From the NCBI GenBank assembly GCA_902728285.1, contig CACVBU010000975.1:648637-712636 (forward strand): DNA of 64,000 bases, in the 5' to 3' direction. Position 1 is the stretch's first letter. Each line of letters opens with the position of its first letter. This DNA comes from Clytia hemisphaerica. Its lineage: Eukaryota > Cnidaria > Hydrozoa > Leptothecata > Clytiidae. The notes beneath the pieces are model-generated. The model searched no databases and was not told the DNA's origin. It worked only from the letters and a program-made list of their open reading frames with translations. A program made the position numbers and the translations under genes. Shown here one piece after another: positions 23,387 through 34,826 of this stretch.

Positions 23387-23939
23387 TTTGTATATGGCGA
23401 TCAGAGACTAATGGATGCTGTAGTAATTTGTTATTCAATAGATCAAGTATTACTTCTTTTGCATAAAAAACAAAAACTTTCATAAACATTCAAACACAAT
23501 GATCTTCAAAGATGAATTTTCCAGGCTATTATCTTGTTGATTTTCCTAAAAGTAGCCCTTTTAGCAAAATCATAATAATCTCTACATCTTAAACTGCTTT
23601 GTTACATAAATTTGAAGTTACTTTTAAGAGCTGCTAAAGTATTTCACATCACATTGCAGTGATTCATGAGCTGCTGTGCAATTCCTAGAGATATAGAGTC
23701 AGCTGAGAATGCACTGGAGTCGTAAGGGATCTATCAAATAAAATAACTTTCAACTTTGCCTCGCCAAAAAAGTGAGTGAGATTTTCCTGCAAAATCGGTT
23801 CACATTAGGCATTCTTCCGGGGTCAGGCAAAAAGTGGTTGAAAATGCATTTCAAGCTCCTAGAAATTCTTAAAATGCAAAATACACAGGTTCCAGTAACA
23901 GATTTAACCAGATTTTTAGCTTCTAAATCTCATCAAATA

Positions 23940-24217
23940 CACTTTTTTTTTTATAAGAACAATTTTATAAGAACAATGAGGCTCAAAAATGCCAAAAAAT
24001 AAGAACAATTTAAGAACAATCCTGAGCCTAGAGTTGCTGAGTTTTAGGTAAAATAAGGGCCAAATTAATGAAATTAGGGTTCAAACCCAAAAATACCCCC
24101 AAATTTGCCCTAAAAATAAGAACAGGATAAGAACAATTTGAGGCTCGAAGTGCCAAAAAAATAAGAACAGCCGAGCCTCAACAAAAATTTACTGGTTCTT
24201 ATAAAAAAAAAAAAGTG
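23940..24217. mobile_element. TA-flanked MITE of the TTATAAGAAC family, copy 2
   Basis: Ends are CACTTTTTTTTTTATAAG and its inverse, with TA on both sides (23938-23939, 24218-24219). The body carries seven AAGAAC/GTTCTT words, several followed by a GAGGCTC or GAGCCT word. Confidence 0.8.
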
Positions 24218-25195
24218 TATCTTGGAAATTTGTTGTTTAAAAAAAGTACAAGTACAAGTTTGAATTACGATTCTGAGAAACTAAAAATTTTATGCTACAA
24301 AAAGAACACTCAGATCGTTGACTAGTAATTTGAAAAGTATCTAAGGAGATATGAATGGAATTATAGATGAAAATGAAAAACTTGATACCGAAAATATTAA
24401 CTAGTTAACTGGTTTAATAAATATGATAAATCCAAACTTTTCGCCATTCTAAGATGGTAAGACTAACTTAAATTTTGAGCTTTCATACTTTGAATTTGCT
24501 TCACGTGTTTAAAAGTTATGAACTAAATTTGTAAATATTTTCTTTACAAAAACATAATTTTTAAGAAAAAAGAGGGGAGAAGAAGTGTGAGAAGTTTATA
24601 TCAAAATCTGCAACGAAAGTGGTCTCTTTTACTGATTGCGGCACTCCTTCACAGAATGTTTATCTAATTTTTACCAATAAGATTGCCGCATTTCACACAG
24701 GCCCTTCTTTTCAGCAACTGTGGCCTTTCAGTCCCTTGGAGGCTTTTATTTGTTTCAAACGTTGAAGCTAAGGCTTAACACTTTTTCTCATCTTCAATTT
24801 TCTGAAGAAAGCGTGAATTTGATGCAAGAGATAGATTGTCAACAAACAGCCATAAAATCATTGAATAGGAGAAGAACTTAAAAAATCTTAAATATTTTCA
24901 TTTTGAAGAATTGATGCAAAAAGTTAAACATGGAAAAGTTTTAGTTGAAATGGGGGATGTGGAAAATTTCCTATCTTTGGAATTTGGCACAAACCCCTGT
25001 AACTATGGGCGAGCACCCTGTTGCTAAGATGTTGGCTTGAAATTGAAAATGAAACCACTCAAACAAAAGTAAAACTAGCCCACGCTTCAAACCCTGTAAT
25101 TTTGATATAGGAGTTTTATTCTAAGCTGGCTGGTTGAAGCTGTAGGTAGTTCTTTGCTAAAAGAGAAAAATATAATTTTTCAAGTATCAGCAAGA

Positions 25196-25649
25196 CCGTG
25201 AGTGGTCCTAAATCCGACAGCCCTGCCTAAATCCGACGTGGTCTTTCAAAGATACAAACTAAAATAAAAAAAACCTTTTGCTGTGACGCAACAAAAATAC
25301 CAAAGTGTCAACTAAACTGGGAAATTTGATAAAGTAAACCAGTTGAACCAAATAATTAACAATAATTGCTTCTTATATGAAACATAATTTTTTTTGCAAT
25401 ATGTCAAACATCATAAATGATAATAAAAGGTAATTACATTCAGACTTTTACAACTCACACTTTTTAATTACATTGACATTTTGACATTATAGCCATCTTG
25501 TTAGATGTTTTGAATTTGTTTTGAGAACTCTTGCAATAGTTTTTCGTTCAACTTGGAGAAGGAGTGTTTGTAAACATAGAATTTTTTTCATAACCTTTAT
25601 TTGGGGGGTCGGAATTAGGCAGGGCTGTCGGATTTAGGACCACTCACGG
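25196..25649. mobile_element. MITE with CCGTGAGTGGTCCTAAATCC ends
   Basis: Inverted ends of about 45 bp start CCGTGAGTGGTCCTAAATCC and continue GACAGCCCTGCC. The 454-bp body is AT-rich and non-coding. The flank is GA on the left and TA on the right, so a TA duplication may have decayed. The first seven bases match the end of the neighbouring element at 25901-26107. Confidence 0.75.
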
Positions 25650-25900
25650 TACTGACCCTTATGATTTCTAGCTCTAAAGAAAGTGTTGCAACTAAAAAGG
25701 TTATTGCTATAATAGCATCAGGACAATATAAAGCTACGCTGGTGTCAATAGATTTTTTACCTTTTACTCGCAATCAGATATAACCATTCATGCCTTTTTA
25801 GGGTTGGACAGAAATTTGCAGAAATTATTTTTATGATAACACAGTCTTTACCTAGGTACAAGATAATTTATCTCATTTAATTGGTTGGAGTAATTTGTTA

Positions 25901-26107
25901 CCGTGAAGTCGGGTAACTTGCATCAGTGGAGGGAAACTTGCATAGCCATTAAATAACTGACCAATAAAAACAGCAAAATCTCAAAGCTCGTAGCTCTACT
26001 CTACCATTTTTGTTTTGATTTAACTTTGTATTTTAATGACCAGCCAGGTCATTCATTTGAGGGCTATGCATGTTAGCCTCCACTATCCAAGTTACCAGAT
26101 CTCACGG
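25901..26107. mobile_element. 207-bp mariner-like MITE (CCGTGA ends, TA target)
   Basis: Ends are CCGTGAAGTCGGGTAACTTG and, reversed, CCGTGAGATCTGGTAACTTG. TA duplications lie at 25899-25900 and 26108-26109. It contains the uninterrupted sequence TTAATGACCAGCCAGGTC (26034-26051), which is the empty version of the site filled by the foldback element at 29024-30502. Confidence 0.8.
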
Positions 26108-26239
26108 TATTCAATAGATCCTCGCATTCTCCCAAACGACTATGAAGTGATAAACCTAACACCATAAAAGGGGACCTGAAAATGCTATCCTTAGAAAACC
26201 TTGATTTTTATTCTCGAATAGGTATTAACTTTTTACGAC

Positions 26240-26480
26240 CATTTCAATAACCATCAACCTTGATTTCTGTACGAGAGATCAAGGTTTGATTCCCACTCAC
26301 GGCAGCTCACTTGGCAAGTGAGCGAACCTTCGCCCTGGTCAACCCATGCCATGTGAGGGGAATTAGGTAGTCAGTCCAAGGTGCTGACGGGACACTAACT
26401 TGGTGTCTATAGTTGCGAAAATAGGCTTCTCAGCCTCCTGCAACTCAACCACATATAGAAATAGAGAAAAAAAATAGAAA
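26240..26480 (+). repeat. tRNA-headed SINE
   Basis: Shares its body with 11888-12130: CATGTGAGGGG, TCAGTCCAAGGTGCTGA, CTATAGTTGCGAAAAT. The B-box-like AGGTTTGATTCCCAC is present; the A box is eroded. It ends in an A-rich stretch near 26470. Confidence 0.7.
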
Positions 26481-26811
26481 TATAAATCAGTTTATGAATT
26501 TTTTTAATTCACTATTTTCACAACGGAAAGTGATATATACTATCCGTAGATCTAACACGATTTTTTTTCCTATCCGTAATTCCGTTTTCAGGGGGTATTG
26601 GGTCATTAACAGTTAGGTAGGGTTAGGGTTGCTAGTAACGGCTTGTCACTGTGCCGGGTGCATACTCGGCGCCTTAGGCCCCGCAGGGTTGCTAGTAACG
26701 GCTCGAATTTCAGTCAGGTTAAAAAAGGGGTACTTTTACCCATATTATAATAACATTACCCCCGTCTTTTTTGTCATTCTATAAGTATTTCCAAATTTTG
26801 TCTTCCGCTGT

Positions 26812-26893
26812 GCGAGTGTGGCTCAACGGATAGCGTGTTGGCTTCCTAATCCGAAGGTCTTTCTTTAGTGGTGGTTCGAATCCGACCCGGTGC
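26812..26893 (+). other. tRNA-like sequence, probably SINE head or tRNA pseudogene
   Basis: TGGCTCAACGG (A box) and GGTTCGAATCC (B box) are present, and CTTCCTAAT could be an anticodon loop with CCT (Arg). The acceptor arms pair at only about 4 of 7 positions and the T stem has a mismatch, so a working tRNA is unlikely. Confidence 0.45.
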
Positions 26894-28672
26894 GATGATT
26901 TGATTGGTCGAAAAATGATTGACAGGTATCAAAACTTAGTCAGAAATGAGAAACTAAGTCTCAAACGGTCAGTAGAAGCAAAGATACAGAAGAAAGATAG
27001 GAAAGGAAAAGGAGTAGAAGGAGTGTTAGATATACGGATAGTAGTTATCACCTACCTTTCACAACTGATGATTGTAGAAACATGAAACTCAGAGTCTTGT
27101 GACAAAAAAGGATTTGTCTTTTTTCTTGATTTTAAATACCAAGATGGCAAGGAAAGGTGAAAGGATGAATCAAGGATTGAATTCCACCATCATCCACAAC
27201 AGAAAAAAAGCATAAACTGAAAGTGAAACCTCACTTTAAATAATGTTTACAAGTTTTGTTTTTTTAGTAAACAACTCAATTCAAAGTCAGTTTTCTAAGA
27301 ATATAAACATCTCTTTCCAAAACTCTTAAAAACATGTCTTGTGTCAGGCTGCTAACATTAGGTCACACTGTAAACATATAGTTGCTAAAAAACTTTAGAA
27401 GAGACTTCCAGCAAAGAAAGCATTGAAAAGTATGGTATCAAATACAGAATGGGAGTAAAAAAGTAAAAAAAGTCCAGGACAACCCTGAAAGTTGACTGAG
27501 TGAATATGAAACCAAAATGAACTTTGATTGATGTAACATGATCTTACATAACGTACATCATATGAACTGACTACTGCAAAAACACAACAAACTTCTAGAA
27601 AGAAAAATGAGGATCGTCCTTCCCGCCTTAACGTTTCTCACAACATTTTGACAAATTAGAAAATTTCATAACATAAAACATACAGACTTGGAGTATTATA
27701 TCAATTACCTTACCCCAAACAAAAACGAGAGATCAATAACAATCTTGGGTTGTCTGTTTAGAGTACCTCATGAATAGAAAACTAAGAACATGAGCCTTAT
27801 CATTAAAAATCTCATTTAATTGAGCTCTCCGTCTCAGAGGTATAAACAATAAAATGCGCATGATCCACCGTGCGTGATCAAAACAAAGATGGCTCCAAAA
27901 GTACCATCCATCACTTTTTCTTTGTATATCTTTAAACGGGCTTTAAACTCTCTAGCAAAATACGATAATCTGCCGCCTGCTAGCTATCATGTTCCATTGA
28001 TTTCATGTAATGAATAATTCAAAATGTTTTCTCTTGTTTCCGAAAAGTTGTATCCATTCATTCGTGAAAAGAATTACCTATTTACTTTTCCAGCCACGTG
28101 CTAAAAAGTTACAGGTTTCATTGTTTAGTTTTCCCGATCTGTTTCAATTACATAATAGTAAAAATAGTAAATCATCGAGTTCATTTTCACTCCCAACTCC
28201 CACCAAGACCACTACCGAAGTAAAATCTTGGATCCTATTTTCTCTGCTTGACTTATCACCCCTGCACCGGAGCAGACAGTGATTTCTTTTTCTTTTTTTA
28301 GAAAAGGTCGTCGGAAAGACTTTCTATGACGTCACATATTTTCCCTTTTATGGTCATTCGAACTTTTTGGGTTCGAAACAAATGTTGCGTGCGTAAAAGT
28401 AAAAGGATGTTGCCTTACTGATGCGCATTCGCCGATCTGCATATTATCGATGTCTGGCGTGAGGGTGTTGAGGGCGTTGTTAAAACGGAGCTTGAGTCCC
28501 TGTGCAGCGAGCGGTAGCGACTCGGAATATCAAGGGAATCGAAATTCAAGATGGCGGAAATTTTGTGGTGTTGTTTTTGGTTTCTTCGAGATTTTTTTTA
28601 ATTTTATGATCTATCGTGTTGTAATTTGTTCAAAATAGTAGCTTTTTCTTGACAGCGGTCACTTTGTGCATT

Positions 28673-28824
28673 GGGCTCTTCCAGAAAAAATCCGTTCATG
28701 GGGGGTGGATGATATATTATTTTTTTCATGAATTACACCTGGACATTTTTGATTTATTATTTTTTCAATACCCCTGGACAATTCATCCTCCACCCCCATG
28801 AACGGATTTTTTCTGGAAGAGCCC
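28673..28824. mobile_element. MITE with GGGCTCTTCC ends, copy 2
   Basis: 152-bp near-palindrome. Both ends begin GGGCTCTTCCAGAAAAAA and continue TCCGTTCATGGGGG. ATT is duplicated on both sides (28670-28672, 28825-28827). The body has two CCTGGACA words. Confidence 0.8.
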
Positions 28825-28896
28825 ATTACAATGTTTCCTGATTAATAAGTCGTTGCCAAGTGCATCCTCTCCAGAGCAGATGACACCAGTATCAGC

Positions 28897-30572
28897 ATAG
28901 CCCTCAAATTAAATAACTGACCAACCAAAGCAGCAAAATGTCAAAACAAATGAACTACGCAGCTGCGCTCGCAGCTCTACTCTACCATTTTTGTTTTGAT
29001 TTAACTTTGTATTTTAATGACCATAGTCGCGCGGCTGAGGTCGAAAAAAGTGGCTAGAAAATGATTTTCGTGATATACACCTCTTAGATTCCACTTTTTT
29101 CGATGGAAACTCTTGAATTAGTATATGTAGATTCCAAAATCAAAAAGTTTCCATGATATTATCGTGCAAGTAACGAGTAAATGGCGATTTTTTGCGTTTC
29201 CAGGCAAAATTGCAAGGCCTGGAAATTCATGATTTTTGGGGGGTCTTCAAATTAAAAAAAGACCTATATCACATGATAGAGCTCTTCAAACTGAGCAAAA
29301 AAGTGTATTACACCAAAGTCCCAACTTCTCTAGATCAAAAGTTATTGGCCTATTTCCAGACGATGTCAATCGAACGAATCGAACGCCGAATCAATTGAAC
29401 GCAATCGAACGCAATCGAATGATTGAAATTCGATTGCCAAACGCAATCGAATGCCAATCGAATATTACCGCGATTTTCTCGATTGATTCGATTGCGTTCG
29501 ATTAGTGCCTGGATTCGATTGATTCGATTGATTCGATTGCGTTCGATTGACTAATGTATTCGATTGATTCGATTGATTCAACTACGTTCGGTTGGCTTAT
29601 GCATTCGACTGGTTCGACTAATTGATTCTGTTGATTAACATTGATTCTCGTTCAACATTTGAATAGTTAAACGAGATGATATGAATCATTTTAGCCTGGA
29701 TTCTAGAAAATGCAGATCATGCAGGCCCACATGTTTACTGCAAGTTGTGTGTCAAAGCCCGTTCGTTGCGTTGATTTATCTATCGTAACGCGATACTTAA
29801 CCTCCCTAATAAGAGGCGCTCGAAATTGAAAGGAATTGAGGTAAATTGGAATCTAATTTAATCGACCACCCGTCGAATGCAGTCGAACGTAATCGAACAT
29901 TAATCGAACGTAATCGAATATCAATCGAACGTAATCGAATATCAATCGAATCAATCGAATTTTACCCAGAATTTTACGTTCGATTGATATTCGATTGCGT
30001 TCGGCAATCGAATCGCAATCATTCGATTGCGTTCGATTGCGTTCGATTGATTCGATTGGAATTTTCGTTCGATTCCGTTCGATTGACATCGTCTGGCTAT
30101 TTGTGGTCAAAAAGGTGTTTAATTTTGCATAAATTAATGCAGATTGTGGGGAAATTCCCTGTTTTCCATCAGTTTTTTACCACAAATAGGCCAATAAATT
30201 TTGATCTAGAGAAGTTGGGACTTTGATGTAATACACTTTTTTGCTCAGTTTGAAGAGCTCTATCATGTGATATAGGTCTTTTTTTAATTTGAAGACCCCC
30301 CAAAAATCATGAATTTCCAGGCCTTGCAATTTTGCCTGGAAACGCAAAAAATCGCCATTTACTCTTACTTGCACGATAATATCGTGGAAACTTTTTGATT
30401 TTGTAATCTACACATACTAATTCGCGAGTTTCCGTTGTTTTTTTTGGAATCTAAAATATGTATCACGAAATGAAACGTTTTTCGACCTCAGCCGCGCGAC
30501 TACCAGCCAGGTCATTTATTTGAGGTCTATGCATGTTAGCCTCCACTGATGCAAGTTACCTGATCTCAAGGT
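28897..30572. mobile_element. CCGTGA-family MITE copy split by the foldback element
   Basis: The left part (about 28897-29023) and right part (30503-30572) together align with the element at 25901-26107, including TACCATTTTTGTTTTGATTT and GCATGTTAGCCTCCACT. The left terminus is eroded; the right terminus ends CTCAAGG then TA. The two halves are separated by the 1.48 kb insertion. Confidence 0.75.
29024..30502. mobile_element. 1.48 kb foldback element
   Basis: Starts TAGTCGCGCGGCTGAGGTCG and ends with its exact inverse. The two arms (about 29024-29370 and 30095-30502) are long inverted copies, both containing TTCCAGGCAAAATTGC and GACCTATATCACATGA. The core (about 29365-30090) is built of CGATT/AATCG words in both senses. 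CCA is present on both sides (29021-29023, 30503-30505). Open frames in the core are translations of the simple repeat, not genes. Confidence 0.85.
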
Positions 30573-31013
30573 ACCCCCTTTTAATGCCCTTGGAACTTGG
30601 AAAAATTGGCTTGCCAATTTTCTTTAACTTTTCTGGAACTGAGTTGGCTAAGTTGGTTGGTTGGCTAAGTTCAGTCTGGGCTTCCTCGGTCTTTTTTAAC
30701 ATAAGTTTGGATAGAATAAAAACATACCTGATCAACACATCCTCACACTTATTTCTACCATATATCTAGAAATGTAAAAATCGTAAATCTACCATATGTG
30801 TAGATATAAGAATCCGTAAATATACCAGTCAGAGAAAGGTCCCATTCCGAAGAATTAAAAAATCAGACTTCTGCGTTAACACGCATGCTAAATTTGTCGT
30901 TCTTTAAGACCACATGTAGTTAATTAAAGCTAAAAATTAAAACTGTCTTATTCTCTCTTAGAATTTATAAAAATGAAAAGGTTATGAGAATTTATATAGA
31001 GAGAAAATCTTAA

Positions 31014-33984
31014 ATGGCTTCTAAAAGAGCTAATGCAACTGCTTCTACAAGGCTAAGGCAGGATTATATGCGCATTAAGAAAGATCCTGTTCCATACATA
31101 ATTGGAGCAGAACCTTTGCCTTCAAATATCCTGGAATGGTAAGTTGTATTTTTTATTTATTTTTTTGGCTGTTTTACAGTTGTCTTCAGAATTGAAAGCC
31201 AAAATGTAATGTTTTAAGTTGCTTTTAATAGTTCTTCTTTGTACATTGTACATGTCATATGATATTTATTGTGCTGGAAAGCTGGAATGGCTGCAATGTT
31301 TCATTTTGAATATATTCAAGTTATTTTTCTGTCCAATCCAATGGCATAAAGTGGACTTTGAAATGAAAATAAGTTAACCATTTTTTTTTAATTGAATATT
31401 TTTACAGGATAGAGCAGACAGTTACAAATAACTGATATTACTATATTGGTCCTGACTTAAAATAAACTAATAAATTTATGATGATAAATGACTCTTTACC
31501 CCAGGCTATAAATAATGCCAAAACACACACAAATTGCCAAATTAACTTGAAATCATTCATGAAAAGCTGAATTTAGACTGGTAAAAAATTGTTGACAATT
31601 TCATTGAAGACTGTTTTTTTAATGAAGTTTTGGACGTGAAGCAAAAATATAGTTTTTTTCATATTCTAATCGTATGTTAAATAAAGTAGAGTAAAAATGG
31701 TGCTTTTAGGTTGTGAATGCAAAATTATCAAAATGGACTTTATTATACTAGTCCTTTTAAAACGGTATTTATTTCTGAAAAAGGCATAAAAATCGGGGCC
31801 AATAAGGGCTGGTGCGCACTGATTAGTTATATGACAAAACTTTTATTATAATTCTACATCTAGGCATTATGTAATCAAAGGTCCAGAGAATTCGCTCTAT
31901 GAAGGTGGGTATTACCATGGCAAATTAGTTTTTCCAAAAGATTTTCCTTTCAAACCTCCAAAGATTATGATGATGACACCAAATGGAAGATTCAAAACAC
32001 ACACACGGTGAGACACGCTTTAATATTATGCAGCTAATTCTTGGTAAAATCAGTGAGCATTCTTCTGTTACCATTTTTCAGAATACTGAAAAACTCTTCT
32101 CTCAAGTTGTTGGTATGGATATTTATATCCAAAAATTTTCATTACTGGAAGTAACTCTTTTTTTTATCAGGTTATGTTTATCAATAAGTGACTTTCACCC
32201 AGACACTTGGAATCCTGCTTGGTCTGTTTCAACGATACTTACAGGACTACTGAGTTTTATGGTATCATATTATCCGTATTTAAAAATTTTGAGATTAACT
32301 CTGTTGTGTTAATTTTTTTCAAGAATGCAAAAAAATGTATTTATTTAAACAATGTTGCTTTACTCTTAAAGGAGAGATGTTCTAAGATTTTGTTTTTTTA
32401 AGAAAATATGCAATGTTTATTATTCTTTTGTACACTTATTTTAGCTCGAGAAAGCCCCCACACTAGGGAGTATAGAAACAACCGACTATCAGGTAAAACT
32501 TTAGCTTCATTTATATTGCACTCCCTTTCATCTCAATGTAAATACCTCATTTTCTTCTCTTCAAAACAGGCTGTAGTAAATATTTTGATGATTTTTATAT
32601 TTTAGAAAAAACAATTTGCATTGAACAGTTTGGAATACAATTTGAAAGATAAAACATTCACTGAACTTTTTCCTGATATATGCAAAGTAAGCACGTTTCG
32701 TTTCATTATATTACTCTGTTCCTGTCTCCTCTAGGTTATGTCATATCTTCCTTCGTTTCGAGCTTAAAACTCCTACTCTTCGAGTGAGACCTAAAAGCCT
32801 GGAGCTGTATATTATGTAGACTAGTCTCCTCTAATTGTTTGAAAAATATTCATTTTGTTCACACTGGTACAGGGGGGTCAGTGTACCAGAGCAGAAGGTG
32901 GCATGTATCCTGGGGTGGGTGGGTGTTTGAGAAAAAATTTGTCATGTACTACCTGTGTACTATAATTGGGGTGTTGGGTCCAAAATCGATGTTAACAGTA
33001 TGGAAACAAAAGGTTCAGAAATAATTATCTGCTAAAATAGAAATGTAAAGTTGTTCTAATTATAAATTGATCAAGCCAAGTTTGTCCAAGATCATTCTTC
33101 CAGACTTCTTGGAATGAATTGAAATCCTACCAGATTCCATTAAATGAAGGCTTATGTAAACATGTAAACATTCGAACATTTGAATTCAAAGATTCGAACA
33201 TTCGAGGTGCCAACTCTCACGCATTGGGTGTGAGACTCACACATTTCCACATGGTCTCACGCAATTTTTGAAAAGTTTGATTTCTCACGCATTTTGGATT
33301 TTTGAGAAAAATGTTCCTGTTTTTCCGATTTTTGGAAAAAAGTTTTCCCGATTTCCCGATTTTTGTAAAAATGTTTACTCGATTTTCTAATTTTTTCCAG
33401 GTAGTACCCGGTAGTAAATGGGGGAGTATAATGAGGTGGTTTTGGTTTTTTTCCAGGTACTACCCGGTAGTAAATAAGGGGTATGGGGTGGTTTTGGGAT
33501 TTTTCCATTGGTGTACTTCAGGGGTGGGTGGGTTTCAAGTTTTGAAAAATACCTTATAGTACACATACATGCCGCCTTCTAGTACACTGACCCCCCCTGA
33601 CTGGTATTTTATTATAACAGAATACTAATTAGAAATATGCCTTAAAAAAATTTGGGTTATTATTATATTAATTTTCACTGAAATTTTAAGGTTTTTTCTT
33701 TAAGTGTGTATACCTTGCTTTTTTTACTGTTTGTTAACTTTATTCTTTGGTGACAAAAATAGGAAATCAAAGAGCTGCTGGATAATCAGAGAGATCAAAA
33801 TGATCCCAACGAAGGGACTGCAAATAATGGGGAATTTTTATTACCAAACGATTTAAATTCTGAAAATGATAATTTTGTAAATGGAAGTACTTTTGCAAAC
33901 ATATGTGTTTTTGTTGGCTTTGCTGTGTTTGCGCTGGTCGTCAATTACGTCATCAAAGCTGTTACTTCTGAAGATGAATTATGA
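31014..33984 (+). CDS. UBE2J2: Ubiquitin-conjugating enzyme E2 J2 (six exons)
   Basis: Tail-anchored E2 of the ER membrane that passes ubiquitin to substrates in ER-associated degradation. Exons: 31014-31138, 31864-32007, 32171-32261, 32445-32492, 32606-32686, 33763-33984; phases match and total 236 residues (human about 259, recalled). The start reads [20 protein letters not shown], then KKDPVPYI and [11 protein letters not shown] as in known UBE2J2. Exon 2 carries the TPNGRF motif that replaces HPN in this E2 class. Exon 3 gives [18 protein letters not shown] with the active-site Cys. Exon 6 ends in one C-terminal hydrophobic segment ([18 protein letters not shown]). A 730-bp MITE fills intron 5. 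Poly(A) signal candidates: ATTAAA 34537-34542 and AATAAA 34734-34739. Confidence 0.96.
32870..33599. mobile_element. 730-bp inverted-repeat element in UBE2J2 intron 5
   Basis: Ends are CAGGGGGGTCAGTGTAC and, reversed, CAGGGGGGGTCAGTGTAC, extending with indels through GAAGG(T/C)GGCATGTA. ACTGGTA is duplicated outside (32863-32869, 33600-33606). The body has a directly repeated ACCCGGTAGTAAAT. A 7-8 bp target and CAG ends suggest a hAT-type non-autonomous element. No transposase frame. Confidence 0.75.
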
Positions 33985-34826
33985 GAACAACTTGGTTAAA
34001 AGGGTTGTTGTTTTTAAATATCTTGAATTTTATCAAACTTTATTTATTTTTCAAAAATCATTGTTTCCCTTAATTAAAATGATTTTGATTCACTAAGAAT
34101 CGCAGAAAAGTGAAATGACTTTGCCATTTTCTTATTAAGTTTTAAAATTAGCATGATACAGATTTATGTCAATTTTTGTTCACCATGTAGATTGTTGTCT
34201 AAGAACAAGATATACAGCCATGTACCCTCTTTGACAAAACTGCACTAGAGGTTTACTAAATAGACCCCTAGATCAATTCAATTTAATGAAACTTTCTGGT
34301 GTAGATGCTTCATCAAAAAGTCGAGGACTTCATGGTTGCATTTTGTGAAATTACGCAGAAAAGTCTTTGCGAAATCGTTTTCTCTGTATGTAATTTATCA
34401 TTCTCAACTGTAAAGATACCTTATTAATTGAGTTGGAGGGACAAAGATTTTGTAACAATTTTATTTTTGTACTGTGCTTTGTGTAGCTTTTACGAATGGA
34501 TAGTAACAAATATATATGTATTTGTAAATTTGTATAATTAAAGAATACAATATCATGTGGTCAGATCTCTTTTTACTGGTGCTTTTAATAGTATTTATTA
34601 ATATAAGCTGGAAATTACATTCTCTTAAAGAACAAAACAGATGAATTTCAAGTGAAATGAAAAAAACCATCTCTTAAGTTGATTCAAAATTTAATCGAAT
34701 TTTTATATTTTTATTTTCAAGCTCAAAAAAATTAATAAAAGGATAAAAACTTCAAAAAATAAAATGAAATTGGTGGTAAAAGAATGAAATTCATGGATTG
34801 ATATAAGGAAGATATAGCAGAACAAG

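Larger units (their letters stand above)
21290..31013. other. Intergenic region between LRP and UBE2J2
   Basis: 9.7 kb with no gene I can support on either strand. It holds the repeats listed separately. Between them is plain AT-rich sequence, with a GGGTTGCTAGTAACGGC direct repeat near 26626 and 26688. A palindromic TGACGTCA (CRE-like) lies at 28327-28334, but no gene start is near it. The minus-strand side should contain the LRP promoter close to 21.3 kb and the plus-strand side the UBE2J2 promoter before 31014. Confidence 0.6.

Noticed and set aside
27800..28020. Alternative LRP first exon (ATG CGC ATT TTA TTG ... on the minus strand)
   Set aside because: The hydrophobic run is short, with no phase 1 donor in the right place; the exon at 21185-21233 fits phase and signal-peptide character.
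29846..30226. 126-codon frame rich in ERNR/SIER repeats
   Set aside because: It is the translation of the CGATT/AATCG simple repeat in the foldback element; the opposite strand gives the same kind of peptide.
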